14,574 nt of DNA, taken from Betaproteobacteria bacterium. GTDB lineage: Bacteria; Pseudomonadota; Gammaproteobacteria; Burkholderiales; Rhodocyclaceae. Below, piece by piece: positions 6,867-14,203 of the stretch. The notes beneath the pieces are model-generated. The model had not been told where the DNA came from and searched no databases. It saw only the letters and a program-made list of their open reading frames with translations. Position 1 is the stretch's first letter. Every line of letters begins with the position of its first letter. The stretch is taken from positions 1 to 14,574 of the forward strand of contig JAEHDO010000487.1 in NCBI GenBank assembly GCA_016880375.1, given 5' to 3'. A program made the position numbers and the translations under genes.

Positions 6867-7895
6867 GTCCTTGTTCGCTGCCTTGGTCCTCGCTTCCGAC
6901 GCAGAAACAATATTGCGGCGGACCAGATCGGCCAGGTTCTGGTCCAGCGTCTGCATGCCCATGGCCTGGCCGGTCTGGATGGCCGAATACATCTGGGCGA
7001 TCTTGGATTCCCGAATCAGGTTGCGGATGGCCGGCGTGCCGATCATGATCTCGTGCGCCGCCACCCGGCCCTGGCCGTCCTTGGTCTTGAGCAGGGTCTG
7101 CGAAATGACGGCGCGCAGCGATTCGGACAGCATTGCGCGGACCATTTCCTTTTCCGCCGCCGGAAAGACGTCGATGACGCGGTCGATGGTCTTGGCGGCC
7201 GAGCTGGTGTGCAGCGTGCCGAACACCAGGTGGCCGGTTTCGGCCGCAGTCAAGGCCAGGCGGATGGTCTCCAGGTCGCGCATCTCGCCGACCAGGATGA
7301 CGTCCGGATCCTCGCGCAGCGCGCTGCGCAATGCGTTGTTGAAGGACAGCGTGTGCGGCCCCACCTCGCGCTGGTTGATCAGGCATTTCTTCGATTCATG
7401 CACGAATTCGATCGGGTCCTCGACGGTGAGGATGTGGCCGTGCTCGTTTTCGTTGATGTAGTTGACCATCGCCGCCAGGGTGGTCGACTTGCCCGAGCCG
7501 GTCGGTCCGGTCACCAGCACGACGCCGCGCGGATACTCGGAAATCTCCTGGAAGATCTTCGGGCAGTTGAGCTCCTCCAGCGACAGCACCTTCGAGGGAA
7601 TGGTGCGGAACACGGCGCCGGCGCCACGTTGCTGCACGAAGGCATTGACGCGGAAGCGGGCCAGGTTGGGGATGGCAAAGGAGAAGTCGCACTCCAGGTT
7701 CTCCTCGTAATGCTTGCGCTGGCCGTCGTTCATGATGTCGTACACCATGCTGTGTACGTCCTTGTGCTCCATCGGCGGCAGGTTGATGCGCCGCACATCG
7801 CCGTGCACGCGGATCATCGGCGGCAATCCCGAGGAAAGGTGCAGGTCGGAGGCCTTGTTCTTGACGGAGAATGCCAGCAGTTCGGTAATGTCCAT
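6852..7895 (-). CDS. pilT: PilT, type IV pilus retraction ATPase
   Basis: A 347-residue hexameric motor ATPase that powers type IV pilus retraction at the inner-membrane base, driving twitching motility and surface sensing. The N-terminal PAS-like domain begins MDITELLAFSVKNKASDLHL. The core has Walker A GPTGSGKST (130-138), the Asp box TVEDPIEFVHESK (157-169), Walker B DVILVGEMRD (198-207) and the His box GHLVFGTLHTSS (221-232). The PilT-specific AIRNLIRE (289-296), needed for retraction in characterised homologues, is intact, as is the MQTLDQNL tail motif. Length is normal. The ATG at 7895 has only a weak GGAAA ribosome binding site. It is divergent from yggS across an 88-base spacer, the same arrangement as in Pseudomonas aeruginosa, and precedes pilU. 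Confidence 0.97.
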   Translation of the reverse strand: MDITELLAFSVKNKASDLHLSSGLPPMIRVHGDVRRINLPPMEHKDVHSMVYDIMNDGQRKHYEENLECDFSFAIPNLARFRVNAFVQQRGAGAVFRTIPSKVLSLEELNCPKIFQEISEYPRGVVLVTGPTGSGKSTTLAAMVNYINENEHGHILTVEDPIEFVHESKKCLINQREVGPHTLSFNNALRSALREDPDVILVGEMRDLETIRLALTAAETGHLVFGTLHTSSAAKTIDRVIDVFPAAEKEMVRAMLSESLRAVISQTLLKTKDGQGRVAAHEIMIGTPAIRNLIRESKIAQMYSAIQTGQAMGMQTLDQNLADLVRRNIVSASEARTKAANKDNFAG

Positions 7896-7983
7896 TTGGT
7901 GTTTCCGTGGCGCCTTACGTTGGCAAAGGGGCGAAAGGGGGCGGTGGCGCGATGATATACTTGCCCCGATTTTTCAGGGCATT
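7896..7983. promoter_or_regulatory. Divergent pilT / yggS promoter region
   Basis: An 88-base spacer that must hold the start sites of both gene sets. On the + strand TATACT (7956-7961) is a fair -10 box, 22 bases before the yggS ATG, but no -35 lies at the right distance. A G-rich tract (7928-7947, runs of 4, 5, 2 and 2 G) sits between the two genes. TGCCC (7962-7966) and GGGCA (7977-7981) can form a small hairpin over the weak yggS ribosome binding site. No confident pilT promoter was found. Confidence 0.4.
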
Positions 7984-8667
7984 ATGACAACAATTTCCAC
8001 CAACTTGCAAGCCGTAAGGGCGCGCATCGCCGCAGCGGCGCAATTGGCGGGACGAGCGGTCGAAGACATCCTTCTGCTGGCCGTCAGCAAGACCTTCCCG
8101 CCTGAGCGTATCCGCGAGGCCGCGCAGGCCGGTCAGTTCGCTTTCGGCGAGAACTATCTGCAGGAAAGCCAGGGGAAAATTGCCGCGCTGGCCGATCTCG
8201 GGCTGGAATGGCATTTCATCGGCCCCCTGCAGAGCAACAAGACCCGCCCGGTCGCCGAGCATTTCGCCTGGGTGCATGGCGTCGAGCGGCTGAAAATCGC
8301 CGAGCGCCTGGCCGAGGCGCGCGGCGCCGAACGGCCACCTCTGCAGGTTTGCATACAGGTGAATGTCAGCGGCGAGGCCAGCAAGAGCGGCGTCAGCCCC
8401 GGCGAGACGGCGGCGCTGGCGCAGGCGGTGGCGGCGCTGCCGAATCTCCAGCTGCGCGGCCTGATGGCCATTCCGGAGCCGACGGACGACATGCCGCTGG
8501 CGCGACAGCGCTTCGCCTTGCTGCGCGAGTTGCGCGATGCGCTCAACAGATCGGGAATGGCGCTGGATACACTTTCGATGGGCATGTCGCACGATCTGGA
8601 AGCGGCCATCCTTGAAGGCGCCACCATCGTGCGGGTAGGCACGGCCATTTTCGGAGAGAGAACATGA
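7984..8667 (+). CDS. yggS: YggS/PLPBP pyridoxal-phosphate homeostasis protein
   Basis: A 227-residue single-domain alanine-racemase-fold protein that binds pyridoxal 5'-phosphate but has no known enzymatic activity. It buffers PLP supply and affects amino-acid and keto-acid balance. The Schiff-base lysine is Lys36 in LLAVSKTFP, the same position as in E. coli YggS. Other family motifs are FGENYLQE, WHFIGPLQSNK, VQVNVSGEASKSG-like (QVNVSGEASKSGV), GLMAIP and SMGMSHDLEAAI...VRVGTAIFGER at the C-terminus. The ATG at 7984 gives the family length; the upstream open frame runs back into pilT and is not supported. Its stop overlaps the proC start in ATGA (8664-8667), the usual YggS-ProC coupling. 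Confidence 0.95.
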   Translation: MTTISTNLQAVRARIAAAAQLAGRAVEDILLLAVSKTFPPERIREAAQAGQFAFGENYLQESQGKIAALADLGLEWHFIGPLQSNKTRPVAEHFAWVHGVERLKIAERLAEARGAERPPLQVCIQVNVSGEASKSGVSPGETAALAQAVAALPNLQLRGLMAIPEPTDDMPLARQRFALLRELRDALNRSGMALDTLSMGMSHDLEAAILEGATIVRVGTAIFGERT

Positions 8668-9476
8668 AAATCACCTTCATCGGCGGCGGCAACATGGCCA
8701 ACGCCCTCATCGGCGGCCTGCTCAAGCAGGGCATCCCTTCCGCCGACATCCAGGTCGTCGAGCCGCTGGCGGAAAACCGCGAACGCCTGGCCGGCGCCTT
8801 CGGCATTGCCTGCCGGCCGGCGACGGATGCGGCGACTCTCGATAGCAACGTGCTGGTGCTGTCGGTCAAGCCGCAACAGATGCGCGAGGCGCTGGCGCCC
8901 CTCGTCGGCAAGCTGGCGGGCCAGCTCGTCATCAGTATTGCCGCCGGTATGCGGCTGAAGGATATAGCGCGCTGGCTGGGCGGCTATTCGAAGCTGGTGC
9001 GAACCATGCCGAATACGCCGGCCCTGATCGGCGCCGGCATCACAGGCCTTTACGCCGATCCGACCATCGACGGGGAAGCGCGGCGCCAAACCGAACTGAT
9101 CCTCGGCGCCGTCGGCAAAACACTGTGGATCGCCGATGAGGCCTTGATGGACGCGGTCACCGCGGTGTCTGCAAGCGGTCCGGCCTATGTTTTCTATTTC
9201 ATCGAAGCGTTGCGCGATGCGGCGCGCACACTGGGGTTTTCGGAGGACCAGGCGCGGTTGCTGGCGATCGAAACCGTCGTCGGCGCCGCCGCGCTGGCAG
9301 CGAACAGCACGGAGGATGTCGCCGTACTCAGGCAGCGCGTCACCTCGAAGGGCGGCACTACCGAAGCGGCGCTGAATTCGCTGAATGCGGATGATTTCAA
9401 GGCGGCCATCCTGCGGGCCGTCAAGGCGGCCGATGCGCGCGGCCGGGAGTTGGGTGATGTGCTGGGGAAGGACTGA
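8664..9476 (+). CDS. proC: Pyrroline-5-carboxylate reductase
   Basis: A 270-residue cytosolic enzyme that reduces 1-pyrroline-5-carboxylate to L-proline with NAD(P)H, the last step of proline synthesis. It has the N-terminal dinucleotide motif FIGGGNMANALIGG (5-18), SVKPQ (67-71), the RTMPNTPA loop (113-120), ASGPAYVF (170-177) of the dimerisation/substrate region, and the VTSKGGTTEAAL signature (226-237). Length is standard. The ATG overlaps the yggS stop (ATGA), and a GGAGAGAG sequence just upstream (8653-8660) is its ribosome binding site. The stop is 3 bases before yggT. Confidence 0.97.
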   Translation: MKITFIGGGNMANALIGGLLKQGIPSADIQVVEPLAENRERLAGAFGIACRPATDAATLDSNVLVLSVKPQQMREALAPLVGKLAGQLVISIAAGMRLKDIARWLGGYSKLVRTMPNTPALIGAGITGLYADPTIDGEARRQTELILGAVGKTLWIADEALMDAVTAVSASGPAYVFYFIEALRDAARTLGFSEDQARLLAIETVVGAAALAANSTEDVAVLRQRVTSKGGTTEAALNSLNADDFKAAILRAVKAADARGRELGDVLGKD

Positions 9477-9479
9477 GCC

Positions 9480-10055
9480 GTGCTGACCAACCTGCTGCTG
9501 CTGATCCTCGAAGCCGTCACCGGCTTCTTTGTTTTCCTCCTGCTGATCCGCTTCTACATGCAATGGCTGCGGGTTTCCTTCCGCAACCAGCTCGGCCAGT
9601 TCGTCGTCACCGTCACCGACTGGCTGGTGCGTCCCGCCCGGCGGGTCCTTCCAGGTCTCTTCGGGCTGGACATGCCGAGCCTGGCCGCGGCGCTGGTCCT
9701 GCACAGCGCTTACCTGACGCTCGCCTTCTGGCTGAAGCGCTTCTCCTTCGGCGCCCATGCCGGCATCGCCGCGGCCGCGATCGTTGCCATCGCCGTCGTC
9801 GAGCTGCTGCGCTTTTCCGTATATCTCCTCATCATCATCGTGCTGGTTTCGGCAGTGCTCTCCTGGGTCAGCCCGCATGCCCCGCTGGCCCCGATGTTCA
9901 ACAGCCTTTCGCGCCCCTTCCTGCGGCCGTTCCAGCGGTTGATCCCCCCCATCGCCCGCGTGGATCTCTCGCCCCTGATCCTGCTGCTGTTGCTGCAGAT
10001 CATCCTGGTGCTGCTCGCCTGGCTGCGCGTGCAGCTGATCCCGCTCATCGCATGA
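9480..10055 (+). CDS. yggT: YggT family integral membrane protein
   Basis: A 191-residue inner-membrane protein made of two YGGT repeats. Each repeat is a hydrophobic helix, a short loop with an arginine/proline-rich amphipathic stretch, and another helix. The first repeat contains LLIRFYMQW and TDWLVRPARRVLPG; the second contains SAVLSWVSP and SLSRPFLRPFQRLIPP. About four to five membrane helices are visible. The molecular role is unknown; homologues are linked to osmotic or cation stress tolerance and to membrane or division functions in several bacteria. The start is GTG at 9480, with a purine-rich GGGGAAGG (about 9464-9470) upstream in the end of proC. It overlaps the yggU start in ATGA (10052-10055). 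Confidence 0.92.
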   Translation: MLTNLLLLILEAVTGFFVFLLLIRFYMQWLRVSFRNQLGQFVVTVTDWLVRPARRVLPGLFGLDMPSLAAALVLHSAYLTLAFWLKRFSFGAHAGIAAAAIVAIAVVELLRFSVYLLIIIVLVSAVLSWVSPHAPLAPMFNSLSRPFLRPFQRLIPPIARVDLSPLILLLLLQIILVLLAWLRVQLIPLIA

Positions 10056-10372
10056 GAACAGCCTGGCTCAGGCAGGATGCGCCTGGAAGCCACACCATCA
10101 ACCTGCACGTTCAGCCTGGTGCCAAGAGGACTGAAATCGCCGGCTTGCATGGCGGGGCGCTGAAGGTCCGCCTGGCCGCCCCGCCGGTGGACGGCAAGGC
10201 GAATGCCTCCCTGGTCGCGTTTCTGGCAGAACAACTGGATGTGCCGCGGTCACAGGTGGAACTGATCAGCGGCGCGACTTCCCGGCAGAAGCGGCTGCGG
10301 GTAAGAGGCGCCTCTACCCAGGCCGTGGCGGAATTTTTGTCTAGGGCGGAGGAAACTTCAAGGCTGGGCTAG
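10052..10372 (+). CDS. yggU: DUF167 / UPF0235 family protein (YggU)
   Basis: A 106-residue small soluble protein of the DUF167 (YggU) family, with a known fold but no assigned biochemical function. Characteristic motifs are VQPGAKRTEIAG (20-31), LKVRLAAPPVDGKAN (38-52) and SGATSRQKRLRV. The ATG at 10052 overlaps the yggT stop in ATGA; the open frame that extends upstream is only the shadow of yggT. Its TAG stop (10370-10372) overlaps by three bases the stop of the convergent pyrC' gene (10369-10371 read on the other strand). This is the last gene of the yggS-proC-yggT-yggU unit. Confidence 0.93.
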   Translation: MRTAWLRQDAPGSHTINLHVQPGAKRTEIAGLHGGALKVRLAAPPVDGKANASLVAFLAEQLDVPRSQVELISGATSRQKRLRVRGASTQAVAEFLSRAEETSRLG

Positions 10373-11655
10373 CCCTGGCGTCCGTTTTCGAACGCCACAT
10401 GCCCCTCGATCAGCGTGCAGCACACCCGGCCCGGCAGTTCCTGGCCCAGAAAGGGAGTGTTCTTGCCCTGGCTCCTCAACGACTCGCGCGTCACCCGGAA
10501 GCTGCCGCGCGGATCGAAGATGCAGACGTCCGCAACCGCACCAGCGGCCAGCGTACCCGCCGAAAGGCCAAGAACGCGCGCCGCATCGCAGGTGATGCGC
10601 GCCAGCGCCTGGCCCAGCGGGAGCTTCATCTCTCCGGCCCATTTCAATGTCAACGGCAGCAGCAGCTCCAGCCCGGTGGCACCGGGCGCGGCCTCGCCGA
10701 AGGGAGCCTGCTTGGCATCGTCGTCAACCGGTGCATGATCGGAACAGAGCGCATTGATGGCCCCCGCTGCGAGGCCGCGCCGCAGCGCTTCGCGGTCGCG
10801 CCCATCGCGCAACGGGGGGGCAAGCCGGGCGTGCGGGTTGAAGTAGCCGATGTCGGCGTCGGAGAGATGCAGGTGGTTGATCGAAACGTCGCAGGTGGCG
10901 GCAATGCCGCTGGCGCGCGCGGCGACGATCATCTCCAGGGCCGCGGCGCTGGAGATGCGCGTGATGTGAATGCGTACGCCGGTATCCCGCGCCAGTTGCA
11001 GGATGGCGGACAGGGCTATGGTCTCGGCGCTCACCGGGATGCCGGGCAGGCCCAGCCGCGTCGCCACCTCGCCGTCGTGGGCGACACCTTCCTTGCCGAG
11101 GAAGGGATCCTGCGCCTGCAGCCACACCGGAAAATCGAAGGTGGCCGCATACTGCATCGCGCGCATCAAGACCAGCGTGTCCACCACCGGTGCTTGCGCC
11201 TGGCCGAAGGCAACACACCCGGCCTCGTACAGTTCGGCCATTTCAGTCAACCGCTCACCGGCAAGGCCAAGCGTGAGCGCACCCACCGGGTAGACATGGG
11301 CGAAACTGGGGTGGCGTGCGCGATGTTTGAGCATTTCGACCAGACCCGGCTCATCGAGCGGCGGATCGGTGTCCGGCGGGCAGGCGAGGCTGGTGACGCC
11401 CCCTGCTGCTGCCGCGGCCATTTCCGATTCCAGCGTGGCCTTGTATTCGAAGCCGGGCTCGCGCAGGCGGGCTGACAGGTCGACCAGTCCGGGGCAGACA
11501 ACCCGTCCCGTCGCATCGATGACGCGGTTGGCGGCGAATCCTTCGGGGGCGGCACCGACCGCGGCAATCCTGCCGGCGGCGATGAAGAGATCAGCCTGCG
11601 CGTCAATGCCTTTGGCAGGGTCGATCAGGCGGCCGTTTTTGATGTGGATCTTCAT
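10369..11655 (-). CDS. pyrC': Dihydroorotase-like PyrC', non-catalytic ATCase subunit
   Basis: A 428-residue amidohydrolase-fold protein homologous to dihydroorotase but with its catalytic site dismantled. The metal-binding His-x-His of active enzymes is Ser61-Ala-Arg63 (VDLSARLREPG). The Asn of the MPNT loop is Asp95 (CPPDT). The acidic bridging motif FSDDG reads FGQAQ (150-154), the HAED ligand His is Gln180 (LQAQD), and the late ligand His of THVST is Arg233 (ITRIS). Only the Asp of SDHAP (306) and the substrate arginine (65) remain. In Pseudomonas the equivalent PyrC' is inactive and needed to assemble the dodecameric aspartate carbamoyltransferase with PyrB; this gene is 4 bases downstream of pyrB, so the same role is inferred. 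The frame is intact and full length, so it is a maintained structural protein and not a pseudogene. Confidence 0.93.
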   Translation of the reverse strand: MKIHIKNGRLIDPAKGIDAQADLFIAAGRIAAVGAAPEGFAANRVIDATGRVVCPGLVDLSARLREPGFEYKATLESEMAAAAAGGVTSLACPPDTDPPLDEPGLVEMLKHRARHPSFAHVYPVGALTLGLAGERLTEMAELYEAGCVAFGQAQAPVVDTLVLMRAMQYAATFDFPVWLQAQDPFLGKEGVAHDGEVATRLGLPGIPVSAETIALSAILQLARDTGVRIHITRISSAAALEMIVAARASGIAATCDVSINHLHLSDADIGYFNPHARLAPPLRDGRDREALRRGLAAGAINALCSDHAPVDDDAKQAPFGEAAPGATGLELLLPLTLKWAGEMKLPLGQALARITCDAARVLGLSAGTLAAGAVADVCIFDPRGSFRVTRESLRSQGKNTPFLGQELPGRVCCTLIEGHVAFENGRQG

Positions 11656-11659
11656 CAGC

Positions 11660-12619
11660 TCACCCTCCCGCCAGCATGCTCATCACTGCCATGCGCACGG
11701 CAATGCCGAAAGTCACCTGCGGCAGGATCACCGCATGGGGGCCGTCGGCGACGGCGGAATCAATCTCAACGCCGCGATTCATCGGTCCCGGATGCATCAC
11801 GATGGCGTCGGGCCGGGCGCATTCAAGCTTGTCCGCAGTGAGGCCGTAGTACTTGAAGAATTCCTGCGGACTGGGCAGGAGCGCTCCCTGCATGCGCTCG
11901 TTCTGCAGGCGCAGCATCATCACCACGTCGACATCCTTGAGTCCGGCGCGCATGTCGTGAAAAACGCGCACGCCGAGCTTGTCGACATCGGTCGGAATCA
12001 GCGTTTTCGGCCCGATCACCCGGACTTCTGGCACTCCCAGCGTGATCAGCGCGTGGATCTGCGAACGGGCCACGCGCGAATGCAGCACGTCACCGACGAT
12101 CGCCACCACCAGGTTGGCGAAGGTCTTTTTGTAATGGCGAATGGTGTACATGTCGAGCAGGCCCTGCGTCGGGTGGGCGTGCCTTCCGTCGCCGGCATTG
12201 ATGACGTGTATGTGCTCCAGGCCCATTGCCGCCAGGTGCTGGGCGATCAGGAAAGGCGCGCCGCTCGATGCATGCCGCACGACGAACATGTCGGCCTGCA
12301 TGGCGCAGAGATTGTCCACCGTGTCGAGCAGCGTCTCCCCCTTCGAGGTGGAGGAGGTGCTGATGTTGAGATTGATGACGTCGGCCGACAGTCTTTTTGC
12401 GGCAATCTCGAAAGTGGTTCGGGTGCGCGTCGAACTCTCGAAAAAGAGGTTGAAGACGCTCTTGCCGCGCAGCAGAGGCAGCTTCTTCACTTCGCGCTCG
12501 GCCACTTCGCTGAAGGGTGCTGCCGTGTCGAGGATGGTGGAAAGGATCTCCCGCGGCAGGCCGTCGATGGTGAGCAGGTGCTGCAGGCCGCCGTTCTTGT
12601 TGAGTTGCGGATTACGCAT
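11660..12619 (-). CDS. pyrB: Aspartate carbamoyltransferase catalytic subunit
   Basis: A 319-residue transcarbamylase that joins carbamoyl phosphate and aspartate in the committed step of pyrimidine synthesis. Seen are the carbamoyl-phosphate loop [13 protein letters not shown] (59-71), the 80s-loop [11 protein letters not shown] (90-100) with Lys93, VVRH (113-116), HPTQGLLD (149-156) and the C-terminal [12 protein letters not shown] aspartate-binding loop. The N-terminal [20 protein letters not shown] resembles Pseudomonas-type PyrB, in which an N-terminal extension takes part in nucleotide inhibition and the holoenzyme contains PyrC'. Separate PyrI regulatory chains are not expected. The ATG at 12619 overlaps the end of pyrR by 8 bases, and the stop lies 4 bases before pyrC'. 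Confidence 0.96.
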   Translation of the reverse strand: MRNPQLNKNGGLQHLLTIDGLPREILSTILDTAAPFSEVAEREVKKLPLLRGKSVFNLFFESSTRTRTTFEIAAKRLSADVINLNISTSSTSKGETLLDTVDNLCAMQADMFVVRHASSGAPFLIAQHLAAMGLEHIHVINAGDGRHAHPTQGLLDMYTIRHYKKTFANLVVAIVGDVLHSRVARSQIHALITLGVPEVRVIGPKTLIPTDVDKLGVRVFHDMRAGLKDVDVVMMLRLQNERMQGALLPSPQEFFKYYGLTADKLECARPDAIVMHPGPMNRGVEIDSAVADGPHAVILPQVTFGIAVRMAVMSMLAGG

Positions 12620-13103
12620 CGATCAGCCTCAGGGTCAGGAGACCCGCCTCGCTGCGCTCCAGCTGGAGATTCCTGCCGGGCTCGACCTGCAGCGTCTGCG
12701 CCGCCCAGCGCGGGCAGACCGGCAGCTCGCGTCCGCCCCGGTCGATCAGCACGGCAAGGTCGATGCGCGCCGGTCGGCCGTAGTCGAAGATCTCGTTCAT
12801 GGCCGCCCGTATGGTGCGGCCGGTGTAGAGCACGTCATCGACGATGATGATCGGCCGGTCATTCACCTCGAAGGGAATGTCCGACGACTTGATCTGGGGA
12901 TGCAGTCCGCTGCGGCTGAAATCGTCGCGATAGAAGGAGACGTCGAGACGGCCGAGCGGCGTTTTCAGGCCGAGGGCAGCATGCAGACGTTCGGCCACCC
13001 AGACGCCACCGGTGTGGATGCCGACCAGGGCCGAGTCCGGAGGCAATCCCGGGCGCAGGCTGTCCGCCAGGGCAACGCAAAGCCGTTCGGCATCAGGCAG
13101 CAT
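12612..13103 (-). CDS. pyrR: PyrR uracil phosphoribosyltransferase / pyrimidine regulator
   Basis: A 163-residue type I phosphoribosyltransferase of the PyrR family. In Firmicutes PyrR binds pyr mRNA and causes attenuation and also has uracil phosphoribosyltransferase activity; in proteobacteria its regulatory role is much less clear. The PRPP-binding loop is [13 protein letters not shown] (85-97). Other family segments are [13 protein letters not shown] (28-40), LDVSFYRDD (53-61) and DRGGRELP (121-128). I chose the ATG at 13103 (MLPDAERL); the open frame continues upstream only as a shadow of ruvX. It overlaps the 3' end of ruvX by 11 bases and the 5' end of pyrB by 8, so ruvX-pyrR-pyrB-pyrC' form one coupled block. 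Confidence 0.92.
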   Translation of the reverse strand: MLPDAERLCVALADSLRPGLPPDSALVGIHTGGVWVAERLHAALGLKTPLGRLDVSFYRDDFSRSGLHPQIKSSDIPFEVNDRPIIIVDDVLYTGRTIRAAMNEIFDYGRPARIDLAVLIDRGGRELPVCPRWAAQTLQVEPGRNLQLERSEAGLLTLRLIDA

Positions 13104-13557
13104 CAAAATAATCCTGCAGGATGTGCCGGGCTGCCAGGGCGTCGACCCGCTTCTTGCGCGTCTTCCAGTCAAGCCCGGCTTCGCGCAACTCGGCATCCGC
13201 GGCGGCCGAAGTCAGCCGCTCGTCGATCAGCGTCACGAGCAGGCCGAAACGGCCATGCAACTGGTTGGCGAAACGGCGGCAACGCGCAGTCATCGCGTGT
13301 TCGGCGCCATCCATGGAAAGCGGCAAGCCGACCAGCAGCAGGGCCGGCTGCCACTCTTCGATGAGCCGGGCAATCGCCGCGAAGCGTGCCTCGTTGGTTT
13401 CCGCCTCGATGGTGGTCAGGGCATTCGCCCGCCCGAGCAGGGTTTCGCCGACGGCAACGCCGATGCGCTTCAAGCCGAAATCGAATGCCAGGACGGTGCC
13501 GCTGGCGGGCGGCCGGAAGGGGGGTGAGGGATGAGGTGAAACCATCAAAAACGGCAT
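13093..13557 (-). CDS. ruvX: RuvX/YqgF, Holliday-junction-resolvase-fold nuclease (pre-16S rRNA processing)
   Basis: A cytosolic RNase-H-like nuclease, about 154 residues, essential in several bacteria and implicated in 5' maturation of 16S rRNA. Motifs are [16 protein letters not shown] with the first catalytic Asp, [26 protein letters not shown] with the catalytic Asp-Glu pair, and [18 protein letters not shown] with the last acidic residue. The start is uncertain. The ATG at 13557 has AGGAGT only three bases upstream; an ATG at 13545 (150 residues) lies 15 bases from it. Both lie in or just after a terminator-shaped hairpin, which makes the start choice biologically relevant. The N-terminal [11 protein letters not shown] segment is unlike the core and probably disordered. 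The gene follows yqgE by about 31 bases and overlaps pyrR by 11. Confidence 0.9.
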   Translation of the reverse strand: MPFLMVSPHPSPPFRPPASGTVLAFDFGLKRIGVAVGETLLGRANALTTIEAETNEARFAAIARLIEEWQPALLLVGLPLSMDGAEHAMTARCRRFANQLHGRFGLLVTLIDERLTSAAADAELREAGLDWKTRKKRVDALAARHILQDYFDAA

Positions 13558-13575
13558 TCTACTCCTGAATGCCGT
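13547..13575 (-). terminator. Terminator-shaped hairpin containing the ruvX ribosome binding site
   Basis: Read on the - strand, ACGGCATTC (13575-13567) and GAATGCCGT (13559-13551) make a perfect 9-bp stem around the 7-base loop AGGAGTA. The T-tract (five T at 13551-13547, the first also closing the stem) follows at once. This is the layout of an intrinsic terminator at the end of yqgE. The loop also holds the ruvX Shine-Dalgarno and the 3' arm includes an ATG (13557), so the same hairpin could instead control ruvX translation. Confidence 0.65.
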
Positions 13576-13593
13576 CGCTTCGGCCATTTCAGG
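13564..13593 (-). promoter_or_regulatory. Competing hairpin upstream of the ruvX terminator-like stem
   Basis: CCTGAA (complement of 13593-13588) can pair with TTCAGG (complement of 13569-13564), and GCC (13584-13582) with GGC (13573-13571), across a small internal loop. This uses the 5' arm of the terminator-like hairpin, so the two structures exclude each other. The outer arm contains the yqgE stop codon (13591-13589), so a ribosome there would block this fold. It is an inferred structure that I paired by eye. Confidence 0.35.
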
Positions 13594-14155
13594 CATGACC
13601 CGCCACGTCGGACAGGTTGGCCAGGTCGAATCCGAGCAGCTGCATCGCCGCCGGCAGGCGTTCTTCCGGCGGCAGGCCGAAGATGATCTGGGCATCGGCA
13701 GGCACGGTAAGCCAGGCATTTTGCGCCAGTTCGTGCTCGAGCTGGCCGGCGGCCCAGCCGGCATAGCCGAGCGAAACGATGAATTCTTCCGGTTCTCCGG
13801 CGCTGCCGACCGACTGCAGAATGTCGCGCGAACTGGTCAGGCCCAGCTCATCCTGCACCGAAAGCGTGGCCTGCCATTTGCCGACGGGCCGGTGCAGCAC
13901 GAAGCCGCGCTCGGTCTGGACGGGGCCGCCGAACATCACCGGCAATGCAGCGAAGCGCTCCGCCTCCAGGGGAATGTCGATGCGCTCGAAGAGTGCCTCC
14001 AGGGTCATGTCGAGCGGCCGGTTGATGACGATGCCGAGCGCCCCCTGCTCGTTGTGTTCGCAGATGTAGGTCAGGGTACGGGAAAAATTCGGGTCGACCA
14101 TGGCGGGCATGGCGATCAGAAAATGGTGCGTGAGATTGACGTCTTGCTGGACCAC
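13589..14155 (-). CDS. yqgE: YqgE/AlgH family protein (UPF0301)
   Basis: A protein of about 188 residues in the YqgE/AlgH family (DUF179), cytosolic and of unknown biochemical function, named AlgH in Pseudomonas from an alginate phenotype. Motifs are [18 protein letters not shown] at the N-terminus, [41 protein letters not shown] and [16 protein letters not shown]. The open frame reaches back to a TTG at 14191. I chose the GTG at 14155 because family members begin only a few residues before NLTxHF and are about 187 residues long. An ATG at 14110 would cut off that conserved region. No strong ribosome binding site is seen for either upstream start. The gene follows the chemotaxis kinase gene closely and is followed by ruvX, the common yqgE-ruvX pairing. 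Confidence 0.9.
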   Translation of the reverse strand: MVQQDVNLTHHFLIAMPAMVDPNFSRTLTYICEHNEQGALGIVINRPLDMTLEALFERIDIPLEAERFAALPVMFGGPVQTERGFVLHRPVGKWQATLSVQDELGLTSSRDILQSVGSAGEPEEFIVSLGYAGWAAGQLEHELAQNAWLTVPADAQIIFGLPPEERLPAAMQLLGFDLANLSDVAGHA

Positions 14156-14203
14156 GACGGCATTGTAATCCGCGCCACCGCCGGCGTCCAAGACCGGCGC
14201 GCT

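Noticed and set aside
6819-7955. 378-codon open frame on the + strand opposite pilT
   Set aside because: Same reason: an antisense shadow of pilT with no domain and no ribosome binding site.
7714-7983. Long N-terminal extension of yggS into pilT
   Set aside because: YggS homologues start at the residues encoded from 7984, and the extension is the reverse of pilT coding sequence.
8154-9878. 574-codon open frame on the - strand
   Set aside because: It spans the antisense of yggS, proC and yggT. All three sense genes are unmistakable, so this is a frame effect of high GC third positions.
10369-11655. pyrC' as a decaying pseudogene because the active site is lost
   Set aside because: The frame is intact and full length, and the whole metal site is changed in the manner of the known structural PyrC' partner of PyrB. 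Loss of catalysis with retention of fold is expected.
11327-12847. 506-codon open frame on the + strand
   Set aside because: Antisense to pyrC' and pyrB, without motifs; the sense proteins explain the region.
13558-13764. Upstream extension of the ruvX reading frame
   Set aside because: It overlaps yqgE out of frame, and the encoded residues (Ser/Arg/Cys-rich) are a frame shadow.
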